Assembly: GCA_020852275.1 (NCBI GenBank)
Contig: JADZBE010000010.1
Span: 1 to 64,000, forward strand
Direction: 5' to 3'
Length of the DNA stretch: 64,000 nt
Origin: Phycisphaerales bacterium
GTDB taxonomy: Bacteria; Planctomycetota; Phycisphaerae; UBA1845
Of this stretch, positions 22,349 through 31,454 are shown one piece after another. The position numbers and the translations under genes are program-made. Positions within the stretch are counted from its first letter, which is position 1, and each line of letters opens with the position of its first letter. The notes beneath the pieces are model-generated. The model saw nothing but the letters and a program-made list of their open reading frames with translations. It ran no database searches and was not told where the DNA came from.

Positions 22349-23917
22349 TCATCGCTCATCTTCCGGGCCTTCCGCCGCGCCTTTCGGAGGAATGACCAGC
22401 CCGTTCTCGAGATCGAGCGGCGCGGCCGGTCGCGAGCCGTCGAGGAAAAACGGCATGTCGAGATGGTCGGGGTGAATCCGCATGTTCGGCAGCGGCGTCA
22501 TTTCCCACGTCCCGCCGTCATCCCGCGCGTCCACGTTGACGCTGTACAGAATCGGCGGGCTGGCGGTCGGGTCGTAGCGGATGGGGCCAACCGGTTGCGC
22601 GAAGGGATCGTACGGCACGGCCGGCAGGTAGGCAGGAACCAGTTCGTCCAGCCGGTCCGGCCTGCGCCCGTGGTCCAGTTCATAAAGCCGGATCGCCAGC
22701 GCCGTGGCCGCCATGCGCCGATCCGCCAACGCCCGGTAGTTCAGAACCATCGCCCGATCCAGGGACGGCATGACGATGCTCGACATCTGCCGGGCCATGC
22801 CGGCGAGCCTGCTGAACGCGTCGCCGCTGCCGGAACTGTTCCACGTGGGAGGCGCGACGGGCAGCGCGGATTGCGCGAATGCGTAGGTGGACTTCCCTCC
22901 CGCCTCGCGAAGCTGCGTCAGGAACTCCACGGCAAACACTGCATCGGATGTCAGCACGGGGCCCATGAAGACGCTGGTGACGCGGGCGCTGATGACCCCG
23001 AAGCCCGAAGCGCCGGTCACCGCGAATGCGTTCAGCCGACCCTTTGCAAACAGAGTCATCATGTCGGCCATCGACGCGCGCTCGACGGTGATGGCGTTCC
23101 ACCAGCCCTTCCTCAGCGGCGCCTCGTCGAGCAGGGCGGCGATGAGCGCCTGCACCTGCGCCCGCGTCGCGGGCTTCAACGGGTTCGACGAGGCGGTCGC
23201 GGAATCGCCGATGCGCAGGGTCGGCGCGACCGCTTCGATCGACCGGCACATCGTCCCCATGCACGCCAGCGCCACGAGATCCTGAATGACCCCGCTCTCG
23301 CGCGGCGTCATCATCCGCTCATTGATCCGCTCGATGTGCGACCACGTCCGCAGGGCCGCTTCGTCGTCGCCCGTCACGTGCTGCGCCGCCGCGAGGGCGC
23401 AGAGCGTCTTCTGAAGGTTTCGGATCCAGGTCAGGTTCGGGAGCAGGGCAGTGACCATGGGGCTGGTATACCGCACGCCCCAGTCGCAGGCACTGAGCGC
23501 ATCGCCCTGCTTGAGCAGCGCGAGCACGGGCTGGTTCGCCTCGACCATCCGCCGGGAATCCTCGGGATAAGCCCACGCGAAGCGAAGGTCCGCGACGAAG
23601 GACTCGCCCTTGACCTCCATATCCGAGGGGATCACGACGGCGACGGCGGCCTGCTCGTACAAGAGGGCGGCGTTTTCCGCGTCCCGGGGTGCGTTCATCG
23701 GTGTGAAGTCGGCAATCAGGATCGGCTCCCCGGCGGCGCGGTAGCGCTCGATCACCGCATCCAGACGCCGCTGCGCCGCGGCGCCCCACCACACGCGGGT
23801 GACGACCAGCAGCAGGAACAGCAGCGCGAGCATCCCCCACGCGCGCCGCCACCGCGCGCGGCGCCGGCGGTCGATGCGGGTCAGGTCCTCCAGCGTTTCA
23901 CGGCGCGGATCAGGCAT
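22349..23917 (-). CDS. Membrane-anchored protein of unknown function, paralog B
   Basis: A 522-residue homolog of the downstream gene, produced by tandem duplication. It has the same topology: MPDPRRETLEDLTRIDRRRR, then a hydrophobic helix (GMLALLFLLLVVTRVWWG), then a long extracytoplasmic part. Shared blocks include AQRRLDAVIERYRAAGEPIL, YTSPMVTALLPNLTWIRNLQ, RRMAATALAIRLYELDHGRR and VPAYLPAVPYDPFAQP. The central regions (about residues 230-380) differ most, in both length and sequence, so the pair has diverged in its middle domain. ATG 23917 is chosen because homology with paralog A begins exactly there; the frame extends further upstream without support. Function unknown. Confidence 0.75.
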   Translation of the reverse strand: MPDPRRETLEDLTRIDRRRRARWRRAWGMLALLFLLLVVTRVWWGAAAQRRLDAVIERYRAAGEPILIADFTPMNAPRDAENAALLYEQAAVAVVIPSDMEVKGESFVADLRFAWAYPEDSRRMVEANQPVLALLKQGDALSACDWGVRYTSPMVTALLPNLTWIRNLQKTLCALAAAQHVTGDDEAALRTWSHIERINERMMTPRESGVIQDLVALACMGTMCRSIEAVAPTLRIGDSATASSNPLKPATRAQVQALIAALLDEAPLRKGWWNAITVERASMADMMTLFAKGRLNAFAVTGASGFGVISARVTSVFMGPVLTSDAVFAVEFLTQLREAGGKSTYAFAQSALPVAPPTWNSSGSGDAFSRLAGMARQMSSIVMPSLDRAMVLNYRALADRRMAATALAIRLYELDHGRRPDRLDELVPAYLPAVPYDPFAQPVGPIRYDPTASPPILYSVNVDARDDGGTWEMTPLPNMRIHPDHLDMPFFLDGSRPAAPLDLENGLVIPPKGAAEGPEDER

Positions 23918-24136
23918 GGAATCGACATCCCCTTGGTCGATCAGTCGCGCAGAGCGACCGGCTGTTATGGCTGCCTCTCCCCACAAGGACAGCGCGCAGT
24001 CGATGTCCTCGCCGAGCATCCGCGTGAAGCGCCGGCGCCCTGACGATTCGGAGGCGCTCCGCAGAACAACCTGGGCCCGCATGATGCGGGGAAAACCGCG
24101 TTGATCCTCAAGCGGCTCTACCTGTGCGGTATTCTC

Positions 24137-27016
24137 TCAGCGAGAGCGGCGCTTCGCCTTGGACGGGGTGGATTGTGGTCTTGCACCCGGCTTGGGGCGC
24201 CTTTTCGCGGCTCGGGCGCCGCGCGCCGGCTTCTCCGCAAGCTCCATCGCCGCCTGCGCCGCCACGAGCCGCGCGATGGGCACGCGGTACGGGCTGCACG
24301 AGACGTAATCCAGACCCACCGCGTGGAAGAAGTGGATCGAGTCCGGGTCGCCGCCGTGCTCGCCGCAGACGCCGAGCTTGAGATCCTTGCGCGCGGCGCG
24401 CCCCTTCCTGCACGCCATCTCGACCAGCATCCCCACGCCCGCCGCGTCCAGCGACTGGAACGGATCGGCCGGGAAAACGCCGGCTTTCGCCTCGTCCACG
24501 TAATCCGGCAGGAAGCGCCCGGCGTCGTCGCGCGACAGCCCCAGCGTCATCTGCGTCAGGTCGTTGGTGCCGAAGCTGAAGAACTCCGCCGACTGCGCCA
24601 CCTGATCGGCGAGCAGCGCGGCGCGCGGAATCTCGATCATCGTGCCCACCAGGTACTTGAGTTTCGAGCCAAGCTGCGTCAGCACGGACTTTGCCGTCGC
24701 GCGCACCTGATCCGCCAGAATCCGCATCTCTCCGGCGTCCATCGTCAGCGGGATCATGATCTCCGGCAGAACCTTCACGCCGCGCTTCGCGCACTCCGCG
24801 CCGGCCTCGATGATCGCGCGCGTCTGCATCTCCAGAATCTCAGGATACGTGATGCACAGGCGGCAGCCGCGATGACCGAGCATGGGGTTGGCCTCGTGGA
24901 GCTGCTCGCTGCGCTGGAGAATGTGCTCGACGCGGACGCCGGTAACGCGCGAGAGCGCCTCGGCCTGCTCGCGCGTCTTGGGCACGAACTCGTGCAGCGG
25001 CGGGTCGATGAGGCGGATGGTGACGGGCTTGCCGTCCATGGCCTGGAAGATGCCCACGAAGTCCTCGCGCTGATAGGGGAGGAGCTTGTCGAGCGCCGCG
25101 ACGCGCTGCGCGCGCGACTCGGCGACGATCATCTCCTGAATGGCAAGCTGCCGCTCGCGCGTGGCGAAGAACATGTGCTCGGTGCGGCACAGCCCGATGC
25201 CCTCGGCGCCGAACGCCACGGCGCGGCGCGCGTCCTCCGGCGTGTCCGCGTTCGTCCGCACCTTGAGGCGGCGCAGCTCGTCGCACCATTTCAGCAGCGT
25301 CTCAAACTCCGCCGGCGCCGTCGGACGGACGAGATCGAGCAGCCCCTCGTACACCTGACCGCTCGTGCCGTCGAGCGTCAGCGCGTCGCCCTCGCGCAGC
25401 ATCCGCCCGTTGACCGCCAGCGTCCGCTCATGCTCGTTGATGTTCAGCGCGTCGCAGCCCACGATGCAGCACTTGCCCCAGCCGCGCGCCACCACCGCCG
25501 CGTGCGACGTCTTGCCGCCCGTCGCGGTCAGAATCCCCGCGGCCGCGTGCATCCCGCCGACGTCCTCCGGCGAGGTCTCCTTCCGCACGAGGATCACCGT
25601 TTCGCCCGACTGCGCGCGACGCTCCGCCTCCGCGGCCGTGAACGCCACGCGCCCCGCGGCCGCGCCCGGCACCGCGTTGATGCCCTCGCACAGCCGGCGG
25701 AGTTGCAGCTCCGTCGAGGGCAGCGCGGGGTCGATGACCGGGTAGAACAGCCGCTCGATGTCGCGCGGCGCGATGCGCGCCACGGCCTCGCGCTTCGAGA
25801 TGATCGGCTTCGACGCCGCCTTGGCGTAACGCGCGGGAAGGTGCTTCTTCCGCACCAGACGTTTCGCTTCGCCCGCGGCGATCACGCCCTGCATCGCCTG
25901 GTCCACGGCGATCTTGAACGTCGCCGCCGGGGAGCGCTTCCCCGAGCGGCACTGGAGCATGTACAGCTTGCCGCGCTCGATGGTGAACTCGAGGTCCTGC
26001 ATGTCCTTGTAATGCACCTCGAGCATCACGCGCACCGCCTCCAACTGGTCATACAGTTCGGGCATCAGCGCGCGAAGCTGACCCAGCGGGATCGGCGTGC
26101 GGATGCCCGCGACCACGTCCTCTCCCTGCGCATTGATGAGCAGGTCGCCGTAGAAGACCCGCTCGCCCGTGCTCGGGTCGCGCGTGAAGCACACACCCGT
26201 CCCCGAGTCATCCCCCATGTTGCCGAACACCATCTGCACCACGTTCACCGCTGTGCCATTGAGATCGGTGATGTGCTCCACGCGGCGATACGTGACGGCC
26301 TTGTCCGCGTTCCACGAGCGGAAGACAGCCTCGATCGCGCCGTGAAGCTGGTCGAGGGGATCCTGCGGGAAGTCCTGCCCGACGGCCTGGCGGTAGATGT
26401 TCTTGAACACCTCGACCAGCCGGACCAGTTCATCGCCGTTGACATCGGTGTCCAGCACTTTCTCGCCGGCAGGTCGCCCGAGCCGAAGCCGCGTGACCTC
26501 CTCCTTGATCAGGTCGAACGCCGCGTCGAATTGGTGCCGCTCGACGCCCATCGCCGTCGCGCCGTACATGGTGATGAAGCGGCGGTACGAGTCGTAGGCG
26601 AACCGGCGATTGCCGGAGACGGCCGCGAGACCTTCGACGGAGGCGTCGTTAAGCCCGAGGTTGAGGATGGTTTCCATCATTCCGGGCATCGACCGCGCCG
26701 CGCCGCTGCGCACGGAGACGAGCAGCGGGTCTCGCGCATCGCCGAGGCGCTTGCCCGTCGTGCGCTCGAGCTTCTTGACGGCCGCGCGCACGTCCGCATC
26801 CAGTCCCGCGGGCCACTTGCCGCCGGCCTTGAGGTACGATTCGCAGGACGTCGTCGTCAGCGTAAACCCCGCCGGCACGGGCAGGCCGATCAACGTCATC
26901 TCCGCCAGCCCCGCCCCCTTGCCGCCCAGCAGCGCCTTCTGATCGCCGCGCCCGTCGGCCTTGCCCGCGCCGAAGTTATAGACCCACCGGTTCCGCCCCA
27001 CAGCCGCTCTTGCCAT
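24137..27016 (-). CDS. ppdK: Pyruvate, phosphate dikinase
   Basis: A 959-residue PEP-utilising enzyme interconverting pyruvate, ATP and Pi with PEP, AMP and PPi in the cytoplasm. Order: ATP-grasp nucleotide domain (LGGKGAGLAEM, VSVRSGAARSMPGMMETILN, DDSGTGVCFTRDPSTG), the phospho-His domain (GGKTSHAAVVARG, His about 505), and the PEP/pyruvate TIM barrel with GIGLCRTEHMFF, HEANPMLGHRGCRL and GVCGEHGGDP (catalytic Cys). The His sits about 50 residues later than in the well-studied clostridial enzyme because of an insertion at about residues 395-440. A basic Lys/Arg-rich tail of about 35 residues closes the protein. ATG 27016 is preceded by GAGGA at 6 nt. It is a single gene, useful for gluconeogenesis or PPi-linked glycolysis. 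Confidence 0.97.
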   Translation of the reverse strand: MARAAVGRNRWVYNFGAGKADGRGDQKALLGGKGAGLAEMTLIGLPVPAGFTLTTTSCESYLKAGGKWPAGLDADVRAAVKKLERTTGKRLGDARDPLLVSVRSGAARSMPGMMETILNLGLNDASVEGLAAVSGNRRFAYDSYRRFITMYGATAMGVERHQFDAAFDLIKEEVTRLRLGRPAGEKVLDTDVNGDELVRLVEVFKNIYRQAVGQDFPQDPLDQLHGAIEAVFRSWNADKAVTYRRVEHITDLNGTAVNVVQMVFGNMGDDSGTGVCFTRDPSTGERVFYGDLLINAQGEDVVAGIRTPIPLGQLRALMPELYDQLEAVRVMLEVHYKDMQDLEFTIERGKLYMLQCRSGKRSPAATFKIAVDQAMQGVIAAGEAKRLVRKKHLPARYAKAASKPIISKREAVARIAPRDIERLFYPVIDPALPSTELQLRRLCEGINAVPGAAAGRVAFTAAEAERRAQSGETVILVRKETSPEDVGGMHAAAGILTATGGKTSHAAVVARGWGKCCIVGCDALNINEHERTLAVNGRMLREGDALTLDGTSGQVYEGLLDLVRPTAPAEFETLLKWCDELRRLKVRTNADTPEDARRAVAFGAEGIGLCRTEHMFFATRERQLAIQEMIVAESRAQRVAALDKLLPYQREDFVGIFQAMDGKPVTIRLIDPPLHEFVPKTREQAEALSRVTGVRVEHILQRSEQLHEANPMLGHRGCRLCITYPEILEMQTRAIIEAGAECAKRGVKVLPEIMIPLTMDAGEMRILADQVRATAKSVLTQLGSKLKYLVGTMIEIPRAALLADQVAQSAEFFSFGTNDLTQMTLGLSRDDAGRFLPDYVDEAKAGVFPADPFQSLDAAGVGMLVEMACRKGRAARKDLKLGVCGEHGGDPDSIHFFHAVGLDYVSCSPYRVPIARLVAAQAAMELAEKPARGARAAKRRPKPGARPQSTPSKAKRRSR

Positions 27017-27489
27017 CGAAGTCCTCAATCTCTTTCTGCTTACGCGAATCGAAGCCTGCGGCGTTGAGGGCGCACGCCCGCGCCCCGGCATCGTGAAACG
27101 CTTGTTCCACGCCGAACGCGCGCAAACGGACCGAAGATGCTACGCGAAACGGCGGCTTTCTGGAAGTTGAGGCGCGGGGTGTTCCGACTTTTTCGGGCAG
27201 GCGGGTCCGGCCACGGGTTTTGGCAATTCGGTGTCGAGCTGCGCCCGATTGCGAGTTCGTCCAAGGGGACTCGGCCCATTCCCTGAGGTTGAGTGGACTC
27301 GATATCCAAACACGCGCCGGTTCGATCTCCGAAAGCGGGTCGGCTCTATCTCCGAAGCAGTGTCAGCGTGTTCTTGGGAATCGTGCCGTCCTGATCCCCT
27401 CCGGGGAAGGGACTGGGCGGCGGCGCCGTTGAAACAGGCATCTGCTGCCGGTAACGGATGCCCGGTGCAACGCGGTTCGGCAATTATCG
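27017..27489. other. 470-bp gap without recognisable content
   Basis: Neither strand carries a convincing ORF. It must hold the ppdK promoter (reading left) and possibly the 3' end of the glycosyltransferase transcript, but I see no clear hairpin or promoter. Confidence 0.4.
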
Positions 27490-28674
27490 TCAATCGCATT
27501 CGCCAAGGATGGCAAGTATCCGATCAACGAAATGATCGAGGGTGAGTGTGGAAATGCGCTCGCGGCCGGCCCTGATCAAGGCCCGGCGCTGGTCGGCGGC
27601 TTCGATGATGTAGTCGATGGCGCGAGCAAGCGCCGCCGAGTCGCGCGGGGGCACGAGGATGCCATCCACACCGTCCTCGATGCTCGTGGGGATGCCTCCA
27701 ACGTTGGTGCTGATGACCGGGATGCCGCGGGCACGCGCCTCCACCAGCACGCGCGGCGTGCCCTCGGACAGACTGGGCAGCACAAACACGTCCGCGTCAT
27801 CGAAATGTTTGAAGAGCCCACGTCCGTACGCCACATGTCCGACCCAGCGAACGGAAGCGGTCAGATTCAGCGTCTGGCTGATCGCCTTCAAACGCGCGAA
27901 TTCAGCCGGAAACTGCTCGCATGAACCGACAATCTCGAGTTCCACGCCTCCACGAGATCGAATAAGCGGCATGGCGCGAAGAAGATACTCAAGCCCTTTC
28001 TCCGGGCGGATGAACCCAACATAGAGCAGGCGGATGCGCGAACCGCGACAGGTATCCTCGCGGAGCAGCACATCGTCCCGGCGAATACTCGTGCTGACCA
28101 CGACCTGAGTTCGCGCTGAGCGATAGAGCCTCGCGACTTCCTTGCCATTGGCCAAAACGTGGGCGGCGCTGGCCGTGATGCCCAGGCGCGTCAGTTGTCG
28201 ATCCAGACCGATGTAAAGGCGTCCAAGAAGCTCCCAAACGCGGCCATACCCCCGCCATGCACTTGCAAGGGCTGCCGCGGGATTCGATACGAGCCAATGA
28301 ATAACAGGTTTTCGGGATGCGCGGGCCATCCAATGGCAGCACCAGAGGAGCGGTCCGCCGCCGCGCAGGAAAACGACACGTCCCGATTTGACCATCGCCT
28401 GATATTGGTGGAACAGACGGACGGGATGGCGCAGCTCTTGCAGGGAGTTCTCCCGGACAGGCCAGGGAGTGACTCGGATCTTCGGATGGGTCAGGGCGAA
28501 ATCGCACTCGTATTCAGACGCCGGAGGCATTTGGGCGCCGTGGAATTGAATGGACCGAACACGTTCCGCAAGCAAAGTCAGGAGCACGCCGAATGAATGA
28601 TGGGTATGCCAGACACCACCCCGCTCCGCAATACGATAGCCCATCACGGCCAAATCCACATCCGCGGGGTTCAT
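27490..28674 (-). CDS. Glycosyltransferase family 4 (GT-B)
   Basis: A 394-residue GT-B glycosyltransferase. The C-terminal Rossmann half holds the nucleotide-sugar site: RLLYVGFIRPEKGLEYLLRA (about 215-235), VELEIVGSC, VRWVGHVAYGRGLFKHFDDA, VFVLPSLSEGTPRVLVEARA (the E-x7-E region) and GIPVISTNVGGIPTSIEDG. The N-terminal acceptor half is divergent, with GGVWHTHHSFGVLLTLLAER. It is probably an inverting or retaining enzyme adding a sugar to a surface glycan; the substrate is unknown. Its ATG overlaps the stop of the O-antigen-ligase-like gene by 4 bp (28671-28674), so the two are coupled and likely act on the same polysaccharide. Confidence 0.9.
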   Translation of the reverse strand: MNPADVDLAVMGYRIAERGGVWHTHHSFGVLLTLLAERVRSIQFHGAQMPPASEYECDFALTHPKIRVTPWPVRENSLQELRHPVRLFHQYQAMVKSGRVVFLRGGGPLLWCCHWMARASRKPVIHWLVSNPAAALASAWRGYGRVWELLGRLYIGLDRQLTRLGITASAAHVLANGKEVARLYRSARTQVVVSTSIRRDDVLLREDTCRGSRIRLLYVGFIRPEKGLEYLLRAMPLIRSRGGVELEIVGSCEQFPAEFARLKAISQTLNLTASVRWVGHVAYGRGLFKHFDDADVFVLPSLSEGTPRVLVEARARGIPVISTNVGGIPTSIEDGVDGILVPPRDSAALARAIDYIIEAADQRRALIRAGRERISTLTLDHFVDRILAILGECD

Positions 28675-30125
28675 GGGGTTGGGCCCGTGCTGGGCGCCGA
28701 TTGTGGCGGCACGGCGCCCAGTGCCTCAGTCTTGCGCCCATGTTCGCATAGGACCAGCGCCAGCAGGAGCGGCAGCCAGAACATCTTCGTCAAATACGAC
28801 GTGTGCATGACGCTGATGAGGAGAATGTATAGGAAGAGGATTGTGGCGGGAACGCCGGGGTTGGCCTGCGGAATCCTCCACACGGCCAAGCCCGCCAGTC
28901 CGAGGACGCCCAGGAAGATCAGTCCGCCGACGACCCCCGTCTCCACCAGCGCGCCGAGGTAGTTGCTGTGCACGTCGCGCGCTTCGCCGTGAAGCTGTTC
29001 ACCCATCGCCGCAGACGCGTTGCCCATGCCCACGCCAACCAAGGGACTGGACGTGAATACCCTGAGGCTGTTTCGCCAGATCGCCCAACGACTGAACTCG
29101 GTGGACGTGGGAGGCGCGCTGGAGACAAGTGATTCCAGTCGCTCCTGGCTCTTTTCATCGAGCACATGCGCGTTAAGAACGGCGAAGAAGAGCGTGGCGC
29201 CGAACGCCGTGGCAAGCACCGCCGCCGCGAGCTTCTTGAAGAAGCCGCGCCCGCGCGTGAAAACCGCCCCCAGCGAGTAGGCGATCACCACGCCGCCGCA
29301 CGTCGCCCGCGAGCCGGTGCGCATCAGCGTGTACATCAGGAACGCGGCGACCGCCGGGTACAACCCCCACATCCACTTGCGCCGCGTCAATCCCCATGCC
29401 GCGGGAATGGCCATCATGCCGATGGCCAACGTCATGGCGGTCGTATTCGGATTCGAGTGCTCACCCAGGGTTCCGCGTTGACGGGAGCTGGGATCGCCCA
29501 GCAGATAGAACGCCAGCGAGGCGCTGAGGCTCCCGACGATCGTCCAGAACATCAGCCGGTTGACCTGCTCGCGAGTGCGCAGCAAGCGCGTGGCCGCGTA
29601 GCTCACCGCCACCAGCACCAGCACCTGCGCGGCATAGCGGACACCCAGCAGCGGATTCGGCGCAAAGATGGCGATGAGCAGCCCCCACAGGATGAAGGCC
29701 GCGCACGCGGCGTACGCTCGCTTCGTCACGACGACCGCCTGACGCTGCTGGGATCGATTGAGCAGGAACGCCAGGATCACGATGAAGCTGAACGCCTTGG
29801 TCGGCGTGAGAAGCCCGTACGTTTCCAGCACTCGGGCGGGATCGACGAAATACGGATCCCACGCCTGGATGGCAAAGAGGACGTACAAGCCGATCTGCGG
29901 CGCCACGAACGTGGCGCCGACCAGGTACAACCCGACCAGCACCGCCGCCGGGAACGTCTGGCCCATCAACCCCAGAAACACGGCGAGGAGAAGAAACGGC
30001 ACCAAACCCAGCCAGAAATACAGCGGCTGCTCCCACGGGCTGCGCGTGCCCCCGTCCAGCAGCGCCAGTTGCGGCGCCAAACCTCCGGCGACGAAGCTCT
30101 GTCGATCCACTTCCGCAACGGCCAT
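28671..30125 (-). CDS. O-antigen ligase / polymerase-like membrane protein (Wzy_C)
   Basis: A 484-residue protein with about 11-12 hydrophobic helices (for example LGLVPFLLLAVFLGLMGQTF, IVILAFLLN, ILWGLLIAIFAPNPLLG). A large outside loop near residues 330-400 carries the Wzy_C/WaaL features: WAIWRNSLRVFTSSPLVGVG, MGNASAAMGEQ, and the His in DVHSNYLGALVETGVVGG. Proteins of this family join or polymerise undecaprenyl-linked glycans at the periplasmic face. It is upstream of, and translationally coupled to, the GT4 gene. Only two genes of a glycan pathway are present here, so the rest of the cluster must be elsewhere. Confidence 0.88.
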   Translation of the reverse strand: MAVAEVDRQSFVAGGLAPQLALLDGGTRSPWEQPLYFWLGLVPFLLLAVFLGLMGQTFPAAVLVGLYLVGATFVAPQIGLYVLFAIQAWDPYFVDPARVLETYGLLTPTKAFSFIVILAFLLNRSQQRQAVVVTKRAYAACAAFILWGLLIAIFAPNPLLGVRYAAQVLVLVAVSYAATRLLRTREQVNRLMFWTIVGSLSASLAFYLLGDPSSRQRGTLGEHSNPNTTAMTLAIGMMAIPAAWGLTRRKWMWGLYPAVAAFLMYTLMRTGSRATCGGVVIAYSLGAVFTRGRGFFKKLAAAVLATAFGATLFFAVLNAHVLDEKSQERLESLVSSAPPTSTEFSRWAIWRNSLRVFTSSPLVGVGMGNASAAMGEQLHGEARDVHSNYLGALVETGVVGGLIFLGVLGLAGLAVWRIPQANPGVPATILFLYILLISVMHTSYLTKMFWLPLLLALVLCEHGRKTEALGAVPPQSAPSTGPTP

Positions 30126-30337
30126 GAGGATAGCTGTCCCCCGCGTGCGACGGCGAGCTTCTGCGAACCGCGCCGCCCATGCACGCCGTGAGTCCGAGAA
30201 TATCGCTGCCCCAGCAGTTCCAAGTACCCTGCGAAGCGCAGAACCTGCCGACCTGTTGCGACCGTTATCGGAACGCCCCCGCCGGGGCCATCCCAGAGCC
30301 GTCGCCGCGGCGAACGCGCCTTAACCCTGATTATCGG
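30126..30337. other. 210-bp intergenic region
   Basis: It lies upstream of the ligase-like gene and downstream of the LigD-like gene. I see no ORF or clear hairpin in it. Confidence 0.4.
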
Positions 30338-30712
30338 TCAATCCGTGTCCGCGGCGGACCGCAGCCGCCAGTGTCCATCCGGAACGTCTGCAAGTTCGAG
30401 GCGGAAAGCGCCCTCGGACCGGCCTCCGCTGAGGTGGAACGCACACAGCGTAGCGTGCAGGTCGCGGATCGTCACCCGCCCGGCCTCGACGCGCGTCACG
30501 CTGCCACGACCGCCGCTGAGCGGACCTTCATATTCGAGGTAGGCGAGCCGGTGGTCGGCAATCCGGCGCGTCTGGAGCGGCAGCATGGAAAGGTCGGGCG
30601 AAGGGAGCTGCCACGTCAGCAGCACGCCTTCGTGCTCGAGCATCAGATCCCAGTGTTCGCCGGAGACGGCGCGATGGTGTAAGATGACATATCGTGTCGA
30701 TGCCATACGCAT
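30338..30712 (-). CDS. LigD 3'-phosphoesterase domain-like protein
   Basis: A 124-residue stand-alone protein resembling the DNA ligase D 3'-phosphoesterase (PE) domain. The start matches well: RYVILHHRAVSGEHWDLMLE corresponds to the usual FVVQkHdA...HyDlRLE pattern, with the metal-binding His and Asp residues (HH, HWDLML). LLTWQLPSP follows, then YLEYEGPLSGGRGSVTRVEAG and a final FRLELADVPDGHWRL. The PE domain trims 3'-phosphate or ribonucleotide ends during non-homologous end joining. No ligase, polymerase or Ku gene is nearby. ATG 30712 and ATG 30706 are both possible starts. It is divergent from the zinc-ribbon protein. Confidence 0.8.
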   Translation of the reverse strand: MRMASTRYVILHHRAVSGEHWDLMLEHEGVLLTWQLPSPDLSMLPLQTRRIADHRLAYLEYEGPLSGGRGSVTRVEAGRVTIRDLHATLCAFHLSGGRSEGAFRLELADVPDGHWRLRSAADTD

Positions 30713-30765
30713 GGCGCCGTCGCGAGCTGGACGCGGCGGCAGTTGGCTGATCCGGATCACGCCGC

Positions 30766-31296
30766 ATGAGTGCGCTGGGACTCTTCACGCTCTTGGCTCT
30801 CGTCGCCGTCGGGTCGACGCTGATCCTCTCGCTGCGAATGCGCGGGACGACCGCCCGAGGGGGACCGACCGGCGACCCCGGTTGCGGCCGATGCGGATAT
30901 CCCGCGCGCGGGCTGCCGACGTTCACGTGTCCCGAATGCGGCAGCGATCTGCGCGAGGTCGGCATCATCCGGCATTCACGCGGCCACCGCCGCAAGGTGC
31001 TGCTCGTCGGACTGGCGACGCTGGGCGCGGTCGTGCTGGCCGTGGGCGTCCTCAATCTGCTGAGACGGTCGCAAATCGCCGCCGTCAGCGCGACCCGGCG
31101 CGTCCAGCCGATATCCGTTACGCCAACCTCGGCCCGGCGCGTAAACCCCTCGCAACTTCGGATTCAGGCGTCCAAGGGCGCGCCGACGCAAGTCATCCCC
31201 GGCGGTCCCGCGATTCCCGTGGATCCTCGCGGCTCGATCCTGGATGCCGACCCATCGGAGGCATCCTCAGCGGCCAACGACAACGTCGATCCGTGA
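30766..31296 (+). CDS. Membrane protein with a planctomycete-type zinc ribbon
   Basis: A 176-residue protein. TM helix 1 is at residues 2-22 (SALGLFTLLALVAVGSTLIL). A four-Cys zinc ribbon (CGRCGYPARGLPTFTCPECG, about residues 40-59) follows, then TM helix 2 at about 78-98 (VLLVGLATLGAVVLAVGVLN). The tail is Ser/Pro-rich. The ribbon is the same type as the one at the N-terminus of the Nudix fusion at 60700-62211. Such ribbon-plus-helix proteins are numerous in planctomycetes and of unknown function. A 13-bp-stem hairpin follows at 31304. Confidence 0.65.
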   Translation: MSALGLFTLLALVAVGSTLILSLRMRGTTARGGPTGDPGCGRCGYPARGLPTFTCPECGSDLREVGIIRHSRGHRRKVLLVGLATLGAVVLAVGVLNLLRRSQIAAVSATRRVQPISVTPTSARRVNPSQLRIQASKGAPTQVIPGGPAIPVDPRGSILDADPSEASSAANDNVDP

Positions 31297-31303
31297 AAGC
31301 AAG

Positions 31304-31339
31304 CGTGCCGGCGATCGGTCAGCCCTGATCGCCGGCACG
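31304..31339. terminator. Terminator-like hairpin
   Basis: Perfect 13-bp stem CGTGCCGGCGATC / GATCGCCGGCACG with a 10-nt loop, 8 bp after the zinc-ribbon gene stop. TCTATTCTC follows. It probably ends transcription from the left and possibly from the convergent lipoprotein gene. Confidence 0.75.
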
Positions 31340-31454
31340 TCTATTCTCAAAGCCGGTTCACTCACCCGGCGAGACGGGCGTTTCGCAGACGGATCGGGCG
31401 ATCGCCGAATTGCACGTCGCCCGAACCCCGCGCGCTCCTCCGTCGACGATCGCG

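Noticed and set aside
24101..27067. Long + strand reading frame opposite pyruvate phosphate dikinase
   Set aside because: It is an antisense shadow of a high-GC gene. Its translation is Arg/His/Leu-rich with no family motifs, whereas the minus strand has a complete enzyme.
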